From Patescibacteria group bacterium (lineage in GTDB: Bacteria > Patescibacteriota > Patescibacteriia > 2-12-FULL-60-25), in contig JAVHLR010000001.1 of NCBI GenBank assembly GCA_031082005.1, positions 191,251 through 255,250 on the forward strand: DNA of 64,000 nucleotides, in the 5' to 3' direction. The position numbers and the translations under genes were made by a program. Positions 1 through 9,042 of this stretch are shown here, piece after piece (the stretch's first letter is position 1; each line of letters opens with the position of its first letter). The notes under the pieces were generated by a model. It was given only the letters and a program-made list of their open reading frames with translations. It searched no databases and had not been told where the DNA came from.

Positions 1-738
1 ATCCGGTAGCAAGACAGTCTCGGGCACCACATCCAGTCCAGAGATGAGGCTGATGCGATGTGCGAACACCTCGCGGAACGCCAGATCGCCAGCCTGGATA
101 CCATGTCTTAAAGAGGTTTCCTGGTCGCTTAAAGGTACGTTCTCGCGCGGAACACCGTAGAACTCGGCAGCATTATCCCTAAGGCCAGATGCCGTATTGA
201 GCATGGCTTCGACGCCTCGTGTAGTCTCTTCTGAATATGGTCTTCCTTCCTCATCGAAGGCGGATTCTAATGTCTCCATCTTGCCCATCGCCGCATTCCA
301 GTGACGAAACAGTCTCGTCGCTACGCCGTTCTTGATGGTGAAACCTGATTCACCGCGCTGGGCTTTGCCGATGACGCGGATTTCTTCATTCCCCATTTTT
401 ATCGTGCGTAATGTCGTTTCGTTCACCCCGCCGCCCCAAGATCGGACCTCTGTCTGCTCACCGTATTGGAGTGTTTCGAGCGTCTCGATGGTTTCGATGA
501 GCCGTTTGAAATCTCGATTGCCTGACCTCACGATTTGCCTGAAGAGCTCCTTGTCCAGTGCAATCGCTTTTTCGACCTGGGCTGTCGTACTTACCTCCGA
601 AAGTTCTTCCGGACTGAACAGGATCGCATCAGCTCTGGGCTTCGGTCGTGGCACGAACGTATCCTGTCCTTCAGGCGTGCGTTTCGGCTTCTGCGGCGGA
701 CCCACGATGAACCCTTGGGGGATATCGACGTTGAGCAT
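1..738 (-). CDS. Kinase-fold-like protein, 3' end cut by window edge
   Basis: Absent from the ORF track because no stop lies inside the window; I translated it from the ATG at 738 and it stays open to base 1 (246 residues). The start follows a Shine-Dalgarno AGGAGAG and lies one base after the stop of the 87-aa gene, so the two form an operon. The tail GDLAFREVFAHRIS followed by GLDVVPETVL resembles the stretch in HipA/PI4K/FAM20-like and SCO1664-family kinases where a conserved Glu precedes 'LGLDxVPxTV', and IGKAQRGESG could be the ATP-lysine segment. The catalytic region lies beyond the window, so the kinase call is an inference from these two motifs. Confidence 0.5.
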   Translation of the reverse strand, partial: MLNVDIPQGFIVGPPQKPKRTPEGQDTFVPRPKPRADAILFSPEELSEVSTTAQVEKAIALDKELFRQIVRSGNRDFKRLIETIETLETLQYGEQTEVRSWGGGVNETTLRTIKMGNEEIRVIGKAQRGESGFTIKNGVATRLFRHWNAAMGKMETLESAFDEEGRPYSEETTRGVEAMLNTASGLRDNAAEFYGVPRENVPLSDQETSLRHGIQAGDLAFREVFAHRISLISGLDVVPETVLLPD

Positions 739-739
739 A

Positions 740-1003
740 TTATTTTTTCTCTCCTGTCTGCAGGCTGAAATTATTGTAGCCGTTTGAGTTCCTGACCAGC
801 GAGAGCAAGAAACGCTCGCCGTCTTGCGGCTTAAGGAATTCATGGTGCAGCTCATCCGGCGTTCCCATACTGCGCAAAGTATTTTGGAGCTGCATGGGCA
901 ACCCAGAGATATCTGCCGAGCCATCTTCGAGCAACCTCACCGGTATCGTCTGACCCGTCGGTTTTCCAGCGCTGTCCAGCGGATGATAGTAAATCGTCAA
1001 CAT
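740..1003 (-). CDS. Hypothetical 87-aa protein
   Basis: A small protein beginning MLTIYYHPLD with the phrases LLEDGSADISGLP and DGERFLLSLVRNSNGYNNFS. I do not recognise the family. Its TAA ends one base before the ATG of the kinase-like gene, so it is probably cotranscribed and perhaps functionally paired with it. No Shine-Dalgarno is visible before its ATG. The '+' ORFs opposite it have no start signals and are shadows. Confidence 0.6.
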   Translation of the reverse strand: MLTIYYHPLDSAGKPTGQTIPVRLLEDGSADISGLPMQLQNTLRSMGTPDELHHEFLKPQDGERFLLSLVRNSNGYNNFSLQTGEKK

Positions 1004-1062
1004 AAAATTTGTGTATTCTCGTTCCTAAGCAGAGTAAAGAAAAATGGCTTATTTGGCAAACG

Positions 1063-1089
1063 AAAAAAGAGGCTTTACGCCTCTTTTTT
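1063..1089. terminator. Bidirectional intrinsic terminator
   Basis: Stem GAGGC-TTTAC-GCCTC flanked by six A on one side and six T on the other. It follows the stop of the dehydrogenase gene on the minus strand and separates it from the 740-1003 gene. Confidence 0.8.
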
Positions 1090-1099
1090 CTTGCTTGAG

Positions 1100-2089
1100 C
1101 TATTTCGCTGGATTCAACGGCTCTTCCCCCGATAAGACCGCCATGATGTTCTTGGCCGCGACCATGCCCATTTCTTCGCGTGCCTCAATCGTGGCGCTGG
1201 CGATGTGCGGCGTAAGGATCACGTTGGGGAAACTCTTCAGTTCCAGGTTGTCCGACAGATCGCAATCGATCGCCGGTTCGCATTCGAAGACGTCGATCCC
1301 GGCGCCGGCTATGCGCTTGGCTTTGAGTGCGCGCAGCAGAGCTTTTTCATCCACCACGGGTCCGCGCGCCGTGTTTACCAGGAAGGCAGTTTTCTTCATG
1401 GAAGAGAACTGCGCCGTCGAAATCAGATGTCTGGTCGAGGGGAGTAGCGGCACGTGCAGCGAGATGAAATCAGCTTCCTTCAGCAGCTTGTCCTGGCTCA
1501 TGAAAGTCGCTTTGAAAGCGCGTTCCAGATCCACGTTCTGCCGCATGTCGGAATAGATCAAGCGCATGCCGAAGCCGTTGACCGCCCGGCGCGCCACGGC
1601 TGCTCCGATTCGTCCTGCTCCGATTATACCCAGCGTCTTGCCGTACAGATCCGTGCCGATTAGATTGTTGGGGGACCAGCCTTTATATTTTTTGGCTTTG
1701 GAATAAACGTCGGCCTCCGTGATCCTGCGGGCCAAAGATAGCATCAGAGCGAAGGTGTGTTCGGCGACCGCTTCATTCACTTTTTCCGACGGGGTATTGG
1801 TGACCACGATGCCGCGCTTCTTGGCTGCGTCCAGGTCGATGTTGTCGAAACCAACCGCATAGTTCGCCACGATCTTCAGTTGCGGTCCTGCTGCCGCCAA
1901 GACCTCGTCATCTATCCTGTCCGTGAGCAGCGGCAATAGCGCGTCGCAACCTTTCGCTTTCTGCAGCAATAGTTTGCGCGGAATCACCTCATCCTTATCA
2001 TAAACTTCCACTCTATACCCGTTTGCTTTTAGGGCTTTGATGCCCGAATCGGCGAACGGACGCGTGACGTAAACGTATGGTTTTGGCAT
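1100..2089 (-). CDS. D-2-hydroxyacid dehydrogenase (glyoxylate/hydroxypyruvate reductase type)
   Basis: Full-length (329 aa) NAD(P)-dependent D-isomer 2-hydroxyacid dehydrogenase, reducing a 2-oxoacid such as glyoxylate, hydroxypyruvate or pyruvate. The Rossmann motif GAGRIG lies near residues 157-162. The catalytic Arg is in NTARGPVVDE (about 242), the Glu in DVFECEP (about 271) and the His in TPHIASAT (about 295). Closest in feel to GyaR-type enzymes; the exact substrate cannot be read from sequence. No Shine-Dalgarno precedes the ATG; a CATAAA hexamer lies 6 bases upstream, as in other conserved genes here. Followed by a strong terminator. Confidence 0.9.
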   Translation of the reverse strand: MPKPYVYVTRPFADSGIKALKANGYRVEVYDKDEVIPRKLLLQKAKGCDALLPLLTDRIDDEVLAAAGPQLKIVANYAVGFDNIDLDAAKKRGIVVTNTPSEKVNEAVAEHTFALMLSLARRITEADVYSKAKKYKGWSPNNLIGTDLYGKTLGIIGAGRIGAAVARRAVNGFGMRLIYSDMRQNVDLERAFKATFMSQDKLLKEADFISLHVPLLPSTRHLISTAQFSSMKKTAFLVNTARGPVVDEKALLRALKAKRIAGAGIDVFECEPAIDCDLSDNLELKSFPNVILTPHIASATIEAREEMGMVAAKNIMAVLSGEEPLNPAK

Positions 2090-2099
2090 ATGGTTTTTA

Positions 2100-2172
2100 T
2101 GTGTCTTCCTGAGCTTGGCGAAGGATCTTTTGATGGATTCTTCACCATGCTGTTGTTTCTTTCAGGACGAAA
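2100..2172. repeat. Palindromic intergenic repeat (cctgagcttggcgaaggatc type)
   Basis: Begins with CTTCCTGAGCTTGGCGAAGG and ends with the complementary TTTCAGGACGAA. Related copies lie near 10697, 19155 and 36130. Its right end supplies the stop codon of the transporter gene (CGTCCTGA read on the minus strand). Confidence 0.65.
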
Positions 2173-3151
2173 TGAATTTTTTAGAATTAAATTTGACTGA
2201 TAACCTTTTTCCTCTTCCCGATCCTTTGATCGCTTTTGCTGCTGCCCATTTCAGTGGAGGCAGAAGCAGATTCACGGCAGTGAGGATTATGATGAGCTTA
2301 GTCACCACGTTCTGCTCCGCAAAGAACCTGTCCCCGATATACAGCGCCACCGTATTGTTCATATAGACCATGCAGAGCGCAATAGTGATGCGTTCCGAGG
2401 CGGTTCGCCAGGGCGTGATGGCATATGAGAACCAAGCGATGCCACCCATGAAGGCGACCATCACGAGCACCGTGCCTAAATCATGTGGGTTGAAGGCTCG
2501 TGCTGAACCAGCCATGCTGTCTGCGGTCACGCCGGCGACAAGGATGCCGAACAGGATAAGCGAAATCTCGCGCCACCAGGCGTCATTCCGGTTGATGAAC
2601 TTGGGGAATTTATGTTTGACCGCCATGGCCGCGAAAAAGGGGACCACCATGGTGACGATCAGCGAAAGCAGCATGCTCCCGACCGGGAATTTCACGCTTT
2701 GTCCGACAACGACATACAGCAGGAGAGGCATGGTCAGCGGCGCGATGAGCGACGTCGTGACCGCGATGAGCATGGCCAAAGCCTGCCTGCCGCCGAACAG
2801 ATCCGCGACCAACGCGATGGTCAGGCCGGTAGGCGCCGCGCCTACGATGAGGAAAGCCAGAGCCCAGTCAGGCGCAAAGACCCAGGTCGGCAGCCACATG
2901 GCGAGCGGCATGAAGATCAGCATGACGAAGTTCGCCACAGACAGCATCTTCCAGTCTTTGAGGTAAGAAGTCAGCTCGCCCGGATTTATCCTGAAGCTCG
3001 AAACGAGGAAAATCAGCGTCAAAAGATATGTCGTGTAGGCATTCAAGAACTTGAGTTGCTCCGGAAAGATGACGCCTGCGATTAACGCCAAAAGGACAAT
3101 CATTATTTGGTTGTCGGAAATCAAGTGGAATATCTTGGGTAACAATTTCAT
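2162..3151 (-). CDS. Sodium/bile acid symporter-like (BASS/ACR3-type) membrane transporter
   Basis: 329 aa, about nine to ten hydrophobic segments from residue 15 on, with the family-like phrases LIVGAAPTGLTIALVADL and MNNTVALYIGDRFF. The BASS superfamily moves organic anions or arsenite with Na+ or H+; the substrate is unknown. The ATG lies one base after the stop of the upstream PfkB kinase, so the two are translated from one message, suggesting uptake and phosphorylation of one compound (inference). The last codons and stop come from a palindromic repeat, so the C-terminal tail may be an altered version of the original. Confidence 0.8.
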   Translation of the reverse strand: MKLLPKIFHLISDNQIMIVLLALIAGVIFPEQLKFLNAYTTYLLTLIFLVSSFRINPGELTSYLKDWKMLSVANFVMLIFMPLAMWLPTWVFAPDWALAFLIVGAAPTGLTIALVADLFGGRQALAMLIAVTTSLIAPLTMPLLLYVVVGQSVKFPVGSMLLSLIVTMVVPFFAAMAVKHKFPKFINRNDAWWREISLILFGILVAGVTADSMAGSARAFNPHDLGTVLVMVAFMGGIAWFSYAITPWRTASERITIALCMVYMNNTVALYIGDRFFAEQNVVTKLIIILTAVNLLLPPLKWAAAKAIKGSGRGKRLSVKFNSKKFISS

Positions 3152-3152
3152 C

Positions 3153-4169
3153 TCAACGGAGTTGCTTGACCTTCACCTGCGCTCGTTTCTGCATGGTCGG
3201 ATATTTTTCCAATATGCCGGCTGTCGCTCCCATGTGCGTCACGACACCGTGGGAATTCAGCGCTGCGATCTTCAATGCGGCATCCAGGTCGCCTTCGCGC
3301 ATCAAGCCCGAGGTGAAAGCGGATCCGAACGCGTCTCCGGCGCCCGTGGTGTTGAGGATCTTGCCGGGTAATGCCGTGGCATGCCACACCGCTCCGCGCG
3401 CCGTCATGTAGGCGCCATGCGCTCCGTCCGTGATGACGAGTGCCGTGCGCGGCAGTGCCCCGATCTTCTTCAGAAGTTCATCGACTTGGCGTGCCGGCAG
3501 ATTGGCGAGCAGACCAGCCTCTTCCTTGTTCAGGATCAAGACATCGGCCTGCATCAGATACGGCAGCAGTTTTTTCATCCCCATATCGAGTTCTGCTCCA
3601 CCCGGGTTCCAGGCGATTTTGATCAAGTTTTTCTTCGCATACGCAAAGACATCTTTGAGCAACTCCATGTTGCCGCCAAGGCTACTGACGTATAGCCAAT
3701 GGGTTTTTATCTGTTGCCACGGGATCTCTTTTTTTGCGATGTTGCGTGATGCGCCGCGCGAAGTCAGGATGGCGCGGTGGCCGGAACCTGCCAGGATGAT
3801 GATGGAATAACCCGTCCGTAACTTAGTGTCATATTGCACCAGGGTCTTGTCGATACCCTCGCGTTTGAACAGCTCTTCCACCTCGGTGCCCCCGACATCG
3901 TCTCCGATGCGCGCGATGCAGCCCGTCTTGAACCCGAAACGCGCGAAAGTCGTCGCTGCGTTGGCTGCGCCGCCGCCCGTCTCGAAAGCGATTTCATCCA
4001 ATTCGATCTTGGCGCCCATGGGCAAGCAGGCATCGAATCCATCCGGCGCAGACGCCGATTTTATCTTGTCGAAATGCTTGCTTTTCACGAATACGTCGCG
4101 CGTCGCGGCGCCGATGGTCACGACGTCATATTCGAAGCGTGCGCTTTTACCTTTTGTGGCTTTATTCAT
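3153..4169 (-). CDS. PfkB-family carbohydrate kinase
   Basis: 338 aa ribokinase-superfamily enzyme transferring phosphate from ATP to a sugar or nucleoside hydroxyl. Substrate-loop GGGAAN lies near residue 65; the anion-hole and catalytic base motif [13 protein letters not shown] near 268. Substrate unknown. It leads a two-gene operon with the transporter. No Shine-Dalgarno, but TAGAAT lies exactly 6 bases before the ATG, consistent with a leaderless message. A second PfkB gene is at 10797; the two are diverged and flank the Fba region. Confidence 0.88.
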   Translation of the reverse strand: MNKATKGKSARFEYDVVTIGAATRDVFVKSKHFDKIKSASAPDGFDACLPMGAKIELDEIAFETGGGAANAATTFARFGFKTGCIARIGDDVGGTEVEELFKREGIDKTLVQYDTKLRTGYSIIILAGSGHRAILTSRGASRNIAKKEIPWQQIKTHWLYVSSLGGNMELLKDVFAYAKKNLIKIAWNPGGAELDMGMKKLLPYLMQADVLILNKEEAGLLANLPARQVDELLKKIGALPRTALVITDGAHGAYMTARGAVWHATALPGKILNTTGAGDAFGSAFTSGLMREGDLDAALKIAALNSHGVVTHMGATAGILEKYPTMQKRAQVKVKQLR

Positions 4170-4195
4170 GCGGATATTCTACCATTTATGTCGCT

Positions 4196-5890
4196 ATGAA
4201 AAAAATCTACGCCTTATTGGTCGTTTTGTCGCTTTTCGTCCTGCCGGCGGCAGCCTCGGCTGCAGAGGTGATCAATGACTTCGCTGTCCAGGTAACATCT
4301 GACCAAAGTCGCCGCCTGATTTTCGAGGAGACCATCGCGTATGACTTCGGGGATGCAGTACGGCATGGCATCTATCGCTATATCCCGGAGGTTTTTGATC
4401 GGGATCGCTCTAAATACAACTATCGTCTGGAAGTCTTAGGCGTGCTGCGTGACGGACAGGAAGAACCGTATTCGGTTTCGCGTTCTTCCGGGCAGGTGAA
4501 CATAAAGATCGGCGATGCCGACAAGACCATCACCGGCCGGCATACCTATGCTATCCGCTACACCACTGATCGCGCCTTGAATTTTTTCGACGATCACGAC
4601 GAACTGTACTGGAATGTGACGGGCAACGGCTGGTCCGTCCCGATCGAACGTGCTTCGATATCCTTCGTCTATCCTGCGGGAGTATCCGTCGATTCGGTCA
4701 AAACGGATTGTTTCACCGGCGTCTACGGCTCGACCGAAAAAGCTTGCCGGCTTGAGGAACGAGCGAATGGTTCCGTCTTTAGCGCGACGCGTCTGCTTGA
4801 TGAGTATGAAGGTATGACGGTCGTCTATGGTTTTCCTGTCAGCACCTTCCCCAAGCCGACGATGGCCGAGAAGATCTGGATGCTGATCCGTGACAACGCT
4901 GCCGTCTTTTTCCCTTTGGCCGCCCTGCTCGTGATGGCCTGGCTCTGGTACACCAAGGGCCGCGATCCCAAACTCAATACCATCATCCCGGAATACGAAG
5001 CTCCCCAGAATCTGACGCCAGCCCTCATCGGCTCCGCCATGACCAACGGCACGGTGCCTGACCGCGCTATGACCGCCACCATCATAGATCTGGCGCGACG
5101 TGGCTTTCTGAAGATAGAGTTCGGAGAGAAAAAGGGTCTGTTCAAGGACGCGCAGACATTCACTTTCGTGAAGCAGAAAACCAGCGATGAAAGCTTGGCG
5201 GATTACGAAAAAACGGTGTTGGATGGTCTCTTCAAAGACGGTGAGCGCCAGTCTGTCGATGATCTCAAGGACGGCAAGTTCTATACCTCGGTCACGAAAT
5301 TCAAGACGCAGGTCGCTGCCGCGATAAACAAGATGGGTCTGTTCGACGCCAACCCGGTGAGCGTCCGCTTAGTCCATATCGTCGTGGCGTTTATCGTGGC
5401 CGGAGGGTTGTTCGTCTTCTTCAGCGATACCGCCTTGGGTACGTTTTGCGCTTTTTTAACCGGCCTTATCATTGCAGTCTTCGGGTGGTTCATGCCGCGT
5501 CGGACTGCGCAGGGCATCCAGCTTTTGACTGACATCAATGGTTTCAAGTGGTTCCTCTCTGTCACCGAAAAAGACCGTATGGATTTCCATAACGCGCCGG
5601 AGCGCACCCCGGAACAGTTCCAGGCATTACTGCCCTTCGCCATCGTATTCGGCGTCGAGAACAAATGGGCGGCGCAATTCGCCTCGATGAACATCCCGCC
5701 GCCGGATTGGGCCACGGGCAACACCTCATCGCTGAATGCTGTGATGTTGGCTTCCAGCCTGAATTCGATGCACTCTACGGCTTCGGCTGCGGCCTTCTCG
5801 CCTCCGTCGTCAGCCGGTAGCGGTGGCTCCGGTTTTTCCGGCGGAGGTTCAGGTGGAGGCGGTGGCGGTGGCGGGGGAGGCAGTTGGTGA
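4196..5890 (+). CDS. DUF2207 membrane protein with signal peptide and glycine-rich tail
   Basis: The track begins at 4139, but ATGAAAAAAATC at 4196 starts a clear signal peptide ([22 protein letters not shown]), giving 564 aa. The extracytoplasmic N-terminal domain matches DUF2207 (DLYWNVTG-like [12 protein letters not shown]). A membrane segment near residues 235-255 and two more near 400-450 follow, then the tail [18 protein letters not shown] typical of the family. Function unknown. Divergent from the PfkB gene, whose start lies 26 bases away. A strong terminator follows. Confidence 0.85.
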   Translation: MKKIYALLVVLSLFVLPAAASAAEVINDFAVQVTSDQSRRLIFEETIAYDFGDAVRHGIYRYIPEVFDRDRSKYNYRLEVLGVLRDGQEEPYSVSRSSGQVNIKIGDADKTITGRHTYAIRYTTDRALNFFDDHDELYWNVTGNGWSVPIERASISFVYPAGVSVDSVKTDCFTGVYGSTEKACRLEERANGSVFSATRLLDEYEGMTVVYGFPVSTFPKPTMAEKIWMLIRDNAAVFFPLAALLVMAWLWYTKGRDPKLNTIIPEYEAPQNLTPALIGSAMTNGTVPDRAMTATIIDLARRGFLKIEFGEKKGLFKDAQTFTFVKQKTSDESLADYEKTVLDGLFKDGERQSVDDLKDGKFYTSVTKFKTQVAAAINKMGLFDANPVSVRLVHIVVAFIVAGGLFVFFSDTALGTFCAFLTGLIIAVFGWFMPRRTAQGIQLLTDINGFKWFLSVTEKDRMDFHNAPERTPEQFQALLPFAIVFGVENKWAAQFASMNIPPPDWATGNTSSLNAVMLASSLNSMHSTASAAAFSPPSSAGSGGSGFSGGGSGGGGGGGGGGSW

Positions 5891-5898
5891 GCCGATTG

Positions 5899-5926
5899 TC
5901 ATTCCAGCGCAGGCCGGAATCCAGAA
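5899..5926. repeat. Short repeat fragment (CATTCCAGCGCAGGCCGGAATCC)
   Basis: Imperfect dyad of the 'cgtcattccagcg...ggaatccag' type. Nearly the same text recurs near 48192 and a more decayed one near 55769, always between genes. Confidence 0.6.
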
Positions 5927-5968
5927 AAAAGTAAGGGCGAACAGATGTGCCCCATTAAAAAAGATTCA

Positions 5969-6002
5969 GCCCCGTCGGAGAGTGTCCGGCGGGGCTTTTT
6001 TT
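5969..6002. terminator. Intrinsic terminator between convergent genes
   Basis: GCCCCGTCGGA paired with TCCGGCGGGGC, then seven T on plus; an A-run before the stem lets it serve the minus-strand gene too. Confidence 0.85.
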
Positions 6003-6014
6003 AGGAAGGTGTTG

Positions 6015-6914
6015 TCAGGCAGCATTGCTTCGCCTGTGAACGAGCTTGCGCACGATGCGTCGCGCTTCGGGCCAATCGATCTGCCGGCCTTCGCGCCTCG
6101 CGATCTCTTTCACATCTCGTGCCAGCTTGAACTGGATGAGGCTCGCCAGATGCCGCGCGCCCTGCGGAGTTGGATGGTTCGCCAGGTATACCTCTACGGC
6201 TTCTTCGGGGTTGCGTTCCAACCACCGCTCGAAGCGCAGCGTCTGTTCGAGTGTGAGCTCCAGACGCTGTTCCGTCCGTTGCTCCGTCCTGTGCTCCAAC
6301 TGGAGCGCCAGGATCGGTACTTGCTCGTGGATGAGCTGAAGCTGGAAGTTCATCCGCAGCTCAAGGCTGGGCTTGGTGTTGCCGCTCACGTCGGGGCTGT
6401 CGTCTTCCGCGGACGGATCCGAGATGTAGGCGCCGACGCTGTCCGCCAAATCGAAGGTCGCGATAGCTTTGCCTAGCAGCTCTTGGTCGAGTTCGCTCCA
6501 ATCGATCATCCACAGCGAACGCATCCCATGTTCGGCATCAGGCTTCATCGGCCCTTTGCCCATGTGCGCCAGTTTGCGTCTGCCGCACCACATGCCGTCC
6601 TTGCGGAACTGGACGTCCTTGGGGAATTCATCCCGGTATTCTTCGAGCCGCTCGAAATCGAATGGCGTGAGCTCGAGGAAAAGGACCTTCTGGTCCAGCC
6701 CGATGGCTTTGACGTCCAGCGCTCCCGGCAGACTGTCATATACAAGGAACTTGCGCGCACCTTCGCCGGTCAGGATTTCCCTGGCCGCGAAATAACTGCC
6801 GCGGACTGCGCAATACAGCACAGTATCCGGTTCCGCTCTGAAAGCGGTGATGGCCAGCATGATCTGCTGTCCCAGTAGCCCCAAGCCACTCGGTCCATCC
6901 ATCGTCATTTCCAT
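6015..6914 (-). CDS. Hypothetical protein, 299 aa
   Basis: I place the start at the ATG at 6914 because GGAG sits 9 bases before it; the track start 8 codons upstream lacks this. No family recognised. The middle carries a short Glu/Gln/Arg repeat (LEHRTEQRTEQRLELTLEQT) that looks like an amphipathic helix. The C-terminus is helical and basic. A well-formed promoter (TTGACG-17-TATTGT) precedes it and a terminator follows, so it is a self-contained transcription unit. Confidence 0.7.
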   Translation of the reverse strand: MEMTMDGPSGLGLLGQQIMLAITAFRAEPDTVLYCAVRGSYFAAREILTGEGARKFLVYDSLPGALDVKAIGLDQKVLFLELTPFDFERLEEYRDEFPKDVQFRKDGMWCGRRKLAHMGKGPMKPDAEHGMRSLWMIDWSELDQELLGKAIATFDLADSVGAYISDPSAEDDSPDVSGNTKPSLELRMNFQLQLIHEQVPILALQLEHRTEQRTEQRLELTLEQTLRFERWLERNPEEAVEVYLANHPTPQGARHLASLIQFKLARDVKEIARREGRQIDWPEARRIVRKLVHRRSNAA

Positions 6915-6968
6915 GGCCTTGCTCTCCAAAAAGAACACATTTAGCCGACGACCAGACTAAAGCACAAG

Positions 6969-6997
6969 ACAATATCCAATATCGCTACTTCCGTCAA
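6969..6997 (-). promoter_or_regulatory. Sigma70-type promoter for the 6015-6914 gene
   Basis: Minus strand TTGACG, 17-base spacer, TATTGT; about 55 bases before the chosen ATG. Confidence 0.65.
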
Positions 6998-7014
6998 GGA
7001 CCGGAATAAAGGGA

Positions 7015-7044
7015 AACCCCGGCGCGGTGTGTCCGGTCGGGGTT
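7015..7044 (-). terminator. Terminator hairpin after the 7061-8032 gene
   Basis: AACCCCG ... CGGGGTT with an inner CGG/CCG pair, followed on the minus strand by TTTCCCTTTATT. Confidence 0.6.
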
Positions 7045-7060
7045 CATTGTTGAGGTGGGT

Positions 7061-8032
7061 TCACTTCTTCTTCGTCGTCGGCAGTGGCGGCGGCCGCTTG
7101 CGCAGTCGTGCCGCCAGCTTCGCCAGACTCTCGTTCTTGGCGGGCTTCGGCTCGCTGCTCTTGGCGCGTTTCCCGTCTTTGTCGTCGGGGGGATCCAGCT
7201 CTTCCAGGAACAGCCTGATGAGTCTGGCGGGCGGATCCCTGGTCCAGCGCGTGTGTTTTTTGTAGAGCGGGTTCAGCACCGGCATGGCGCGGATGATGAC
7301 ACGGCACGTAGTCTCTTCATCGCCCGGCCACTCACCCTTGAGCATGAGTCTGCGCAGCGCTTCCGCATCTTCTTCCGTCAGCCCGTCGACAAGCTCCTCT
7401 AGGTTGCGTCCTACTATGCCCGAAAGTTCAGCGAGGGTACTCAATACCGTGAACGAGACGGAACTCCCCCTCCCGTCGGGCGGAACGCTCGCACCCGGAG
7501 CACGCGGTGCAGAATCGAATACGCTATCAGGGATGTGGGGCGCCGGACGCTTGCCGATGACATTCGGTGAGCTGTTTTCGGATTCAATCCCGGGCTCCGG
7601 CTCGCCTTCGTCAAAATCACCAAGCTCTGACAAGTCGATTTCCGTAGCGGATATCTCCGATGCATCGGTCAATGCTCCGAGACGAGATTTCGGTTGGTCA
7701 TCCGTCGCACTCCGGAGTTGGGGAGTCGGTTGAGGAGCCAAAGCGACTTCGACCATGGAACTGACTTCCGCATCGACTCCGGCAAGGCCGTGTGATGAGT
7801 TCCGTGCGTCCGCACCTGTCGATTCTGCCATGTCCAGCGGAGGCGTACTCCACTCATCGAGGTGTGGGCCATCCGATCCTACTGCGCCGGGCCGAAAAGT
7901 CTCGAGTTGGGTCCCGTCCGCCGACGCTTCCCAGTGGATGTCATCGTCTACTTCTGGTTGGGTTGTGGCGCCCGTGCCTACGGACCCCGTTTCGCTTGTT
8001 GGCGGTCCGGGTCCTTCGACGGCGAGCGCCAT
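7061..8032 (-). CDS. Hypothetical protein with disordered N-terminus, 323 aa
   Basis: The first 200 residues are rich in Ser, Thr, Pro, Gly, Asp and Glu and look unstructured; the last 120 are helical (LSTLAELSGIVGRNLEELVDGLTEEDAEALRRL) and end in the basic tail RLRKRPPPLPTTKKK. Family not recognised. Its ATG overlaps the TGA of the upstream gene (TGATG), so translation is coupled. The acidic disordered part followed by a basic tail suggests an interaction role, but this is only a composition argument. Confidence 0.65.
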   Translation of the reverse strand: MALAVEGPGPPTSETGSVGTGATTQPEVDDDIHWEASADGTQLETFRPGAVGSDGPHLDEWSTPPLDMAESTGADARNSSHGLAGVDAEVSSMVEVALAPQPTPQLRSATDDQPKSRLGALTDASEISATEIDLSELGDFDEGEPEPGIESENSSPNVIGKRPAPHIPDSVFDSAPRAPGASVPPDGRGSSVSFTVLSTLAELSGIVGRNLEELVDGLTEEDAEALRRLMLKGEWPGDEETTCRVIIRAMPVLNPLYKKHTRWTRDPPARLIRLFLEELDPPDDKDGKRAKSSEPKPAKNESLAKLAARLRKRPPPLPTTKKK

Positions 8033-8898
8033 CAGCCTTTTGGGTCTTGCCCTTCGCAGGGATCAGGGGTGGGGACTGCTGCCGGCTCCGCCTCGACGAG
8101 CTCGTCGAGCGGTTCGAGTTGCTCGAATCCCATCGCCTTTTCCGCAGCTTCGAAGATACCGATCAGATCGTTGAGATCGATGTCGCGCGTGATGATGTCG
8201 CTCGTCGCGACCGACATCACATAGCGTGCGTAGGGGAACGGCCCATTCGGGTTCTCCGTCTCTTTCTCGAGCAGCAGCTGGTCCACAGCCTCGAGCACTT
8301 CCGGCTTGATGCGTTTCTGCCAGACCGTGCGCGAGATGGCTGAGAGCACCTTGTGATGCGTGAGGACGGGTTGGAGATCCTTGGTCTCCGACCGATCCGG
8401 CGCGGCACGCTGCTTGAGTAACAGGTCGATGAGCCGTGCCACGAGTTCGCGGTGCACTTCGGTGCCCTCTTTCCAGGGCAGTGCCTGACGGAACTGCGCG
8501 TAGAAGAGCGGCGCATCTCCGTAGAGTACGAGCTCATGCGGCTTGAAGGCGTTCTCGAAGTCCTCGTCTGACTTGTCTTCCTCCAGAGCGAGGTCGATGT
8601 TGGCTGCTGCCAGATCGGACGTCATCTTGAGCGCTGCCTTGGTCAAGGCGCCGGTGAGTTCGATGGTGACGCGCTGGCGGATCCACTTGTCCGCGACGTC
8701 GCGCATGCGCTGTGTGGCGTTATAGGCCTTACGCCGTTGAGTCGGCGTCCACCAGGGGAGCTTGAGCTCGCGCAGCATGGTCAGCAATTCGACCATGAAC
8801 TGCAATTCTGGATGCTGCGCCAGGAAGTCTTCGGCCTCTTTGGCCAAGGCTTCTGCCGGGGCATCAGGATTCTGATGTATGAGCTTTGTCGTCGGCAT
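8032..8898 (-). CDS. Hypothetical helical protein, 288 aa
   Basis: The track start at 8976 is too far upstream; GGAGG followed by 7 bases precedes the ATG at 8898 (MPTTKLIHQNPD). The protein is predicted mostly helical (LQFMVELLTMLRELKLPWWTPTQRRKAY) with no recognised domain, signal peptide or membrane segment. First gene of a two-gene unit with 7061-8032. Confidence 0.7.
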   Translation of the reverse strand: MPTTKLIHQNPDAPAEALAKEAEDFLAQHPELQFMVELLTMLRELKLPWWTPTQRRKAYNATQRMRDVADKWIRQRVTIELTGALTKAALKMTSDLAAANIDLALEEDKSDEDFENAFKPHELVLYGDAPLFYAQFRQALPWKEGTEVHRELVARLIDLLLKQRAAPDRSETKDLQPVLTHHKVLSAISRTVWQKRIKPEVLEAVDQLLLEKETENPNGPFPYARYVMSVATSDIITRDIDLNDLIGIFEAAEKAMGFEQLEPLDELVEAEPAAVPTPDPCEGQDPKG

Positions 8899-9004
8899 GT
8901 ATGAACCTCCGGTTCCCGTCTGAAAACGATTGAAGGAGCGATACGACACCTTTCCAAAAAAAGGCCTGGTTGTCAAGCTTAAACCCTATTTTGAAGCAAA
9001 TTAA

Positions 9005-9033
9005 GACCCGAGACACAGAGGGTCTCGGGTCAC
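9005..9033 (-). terminator. Hairpin after the 9043-9672 gene
   Basis: Perfect 10-bp stem GACCCGAGAC / GTCTCGGGTC. The U-run on the minus strand is weak (TTAATTTG). Confidence 0.55.
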
Positions 9034-9042
9034 TAGTTGGGG

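Noticed and set aside
332-787. Plus-strand ORFs at 332-787 and 535-768
   Set aside because: Opposite the kinase-like minus gene, which has a Shine-Dalgarno and family-like motifs.
2370-3085. Plus-strand ORFs opposite the transporter
   Set aside because: Low-complexity His/Arg/Gln or Met/Thr/Ala translations of an antisense membrane-protein gene.
5823-6476. 217-aa plus ORF after the DUF2207 gene
   Set aside because: Runs through a terminator and opposite the 6015-6914 gene; no start signals.
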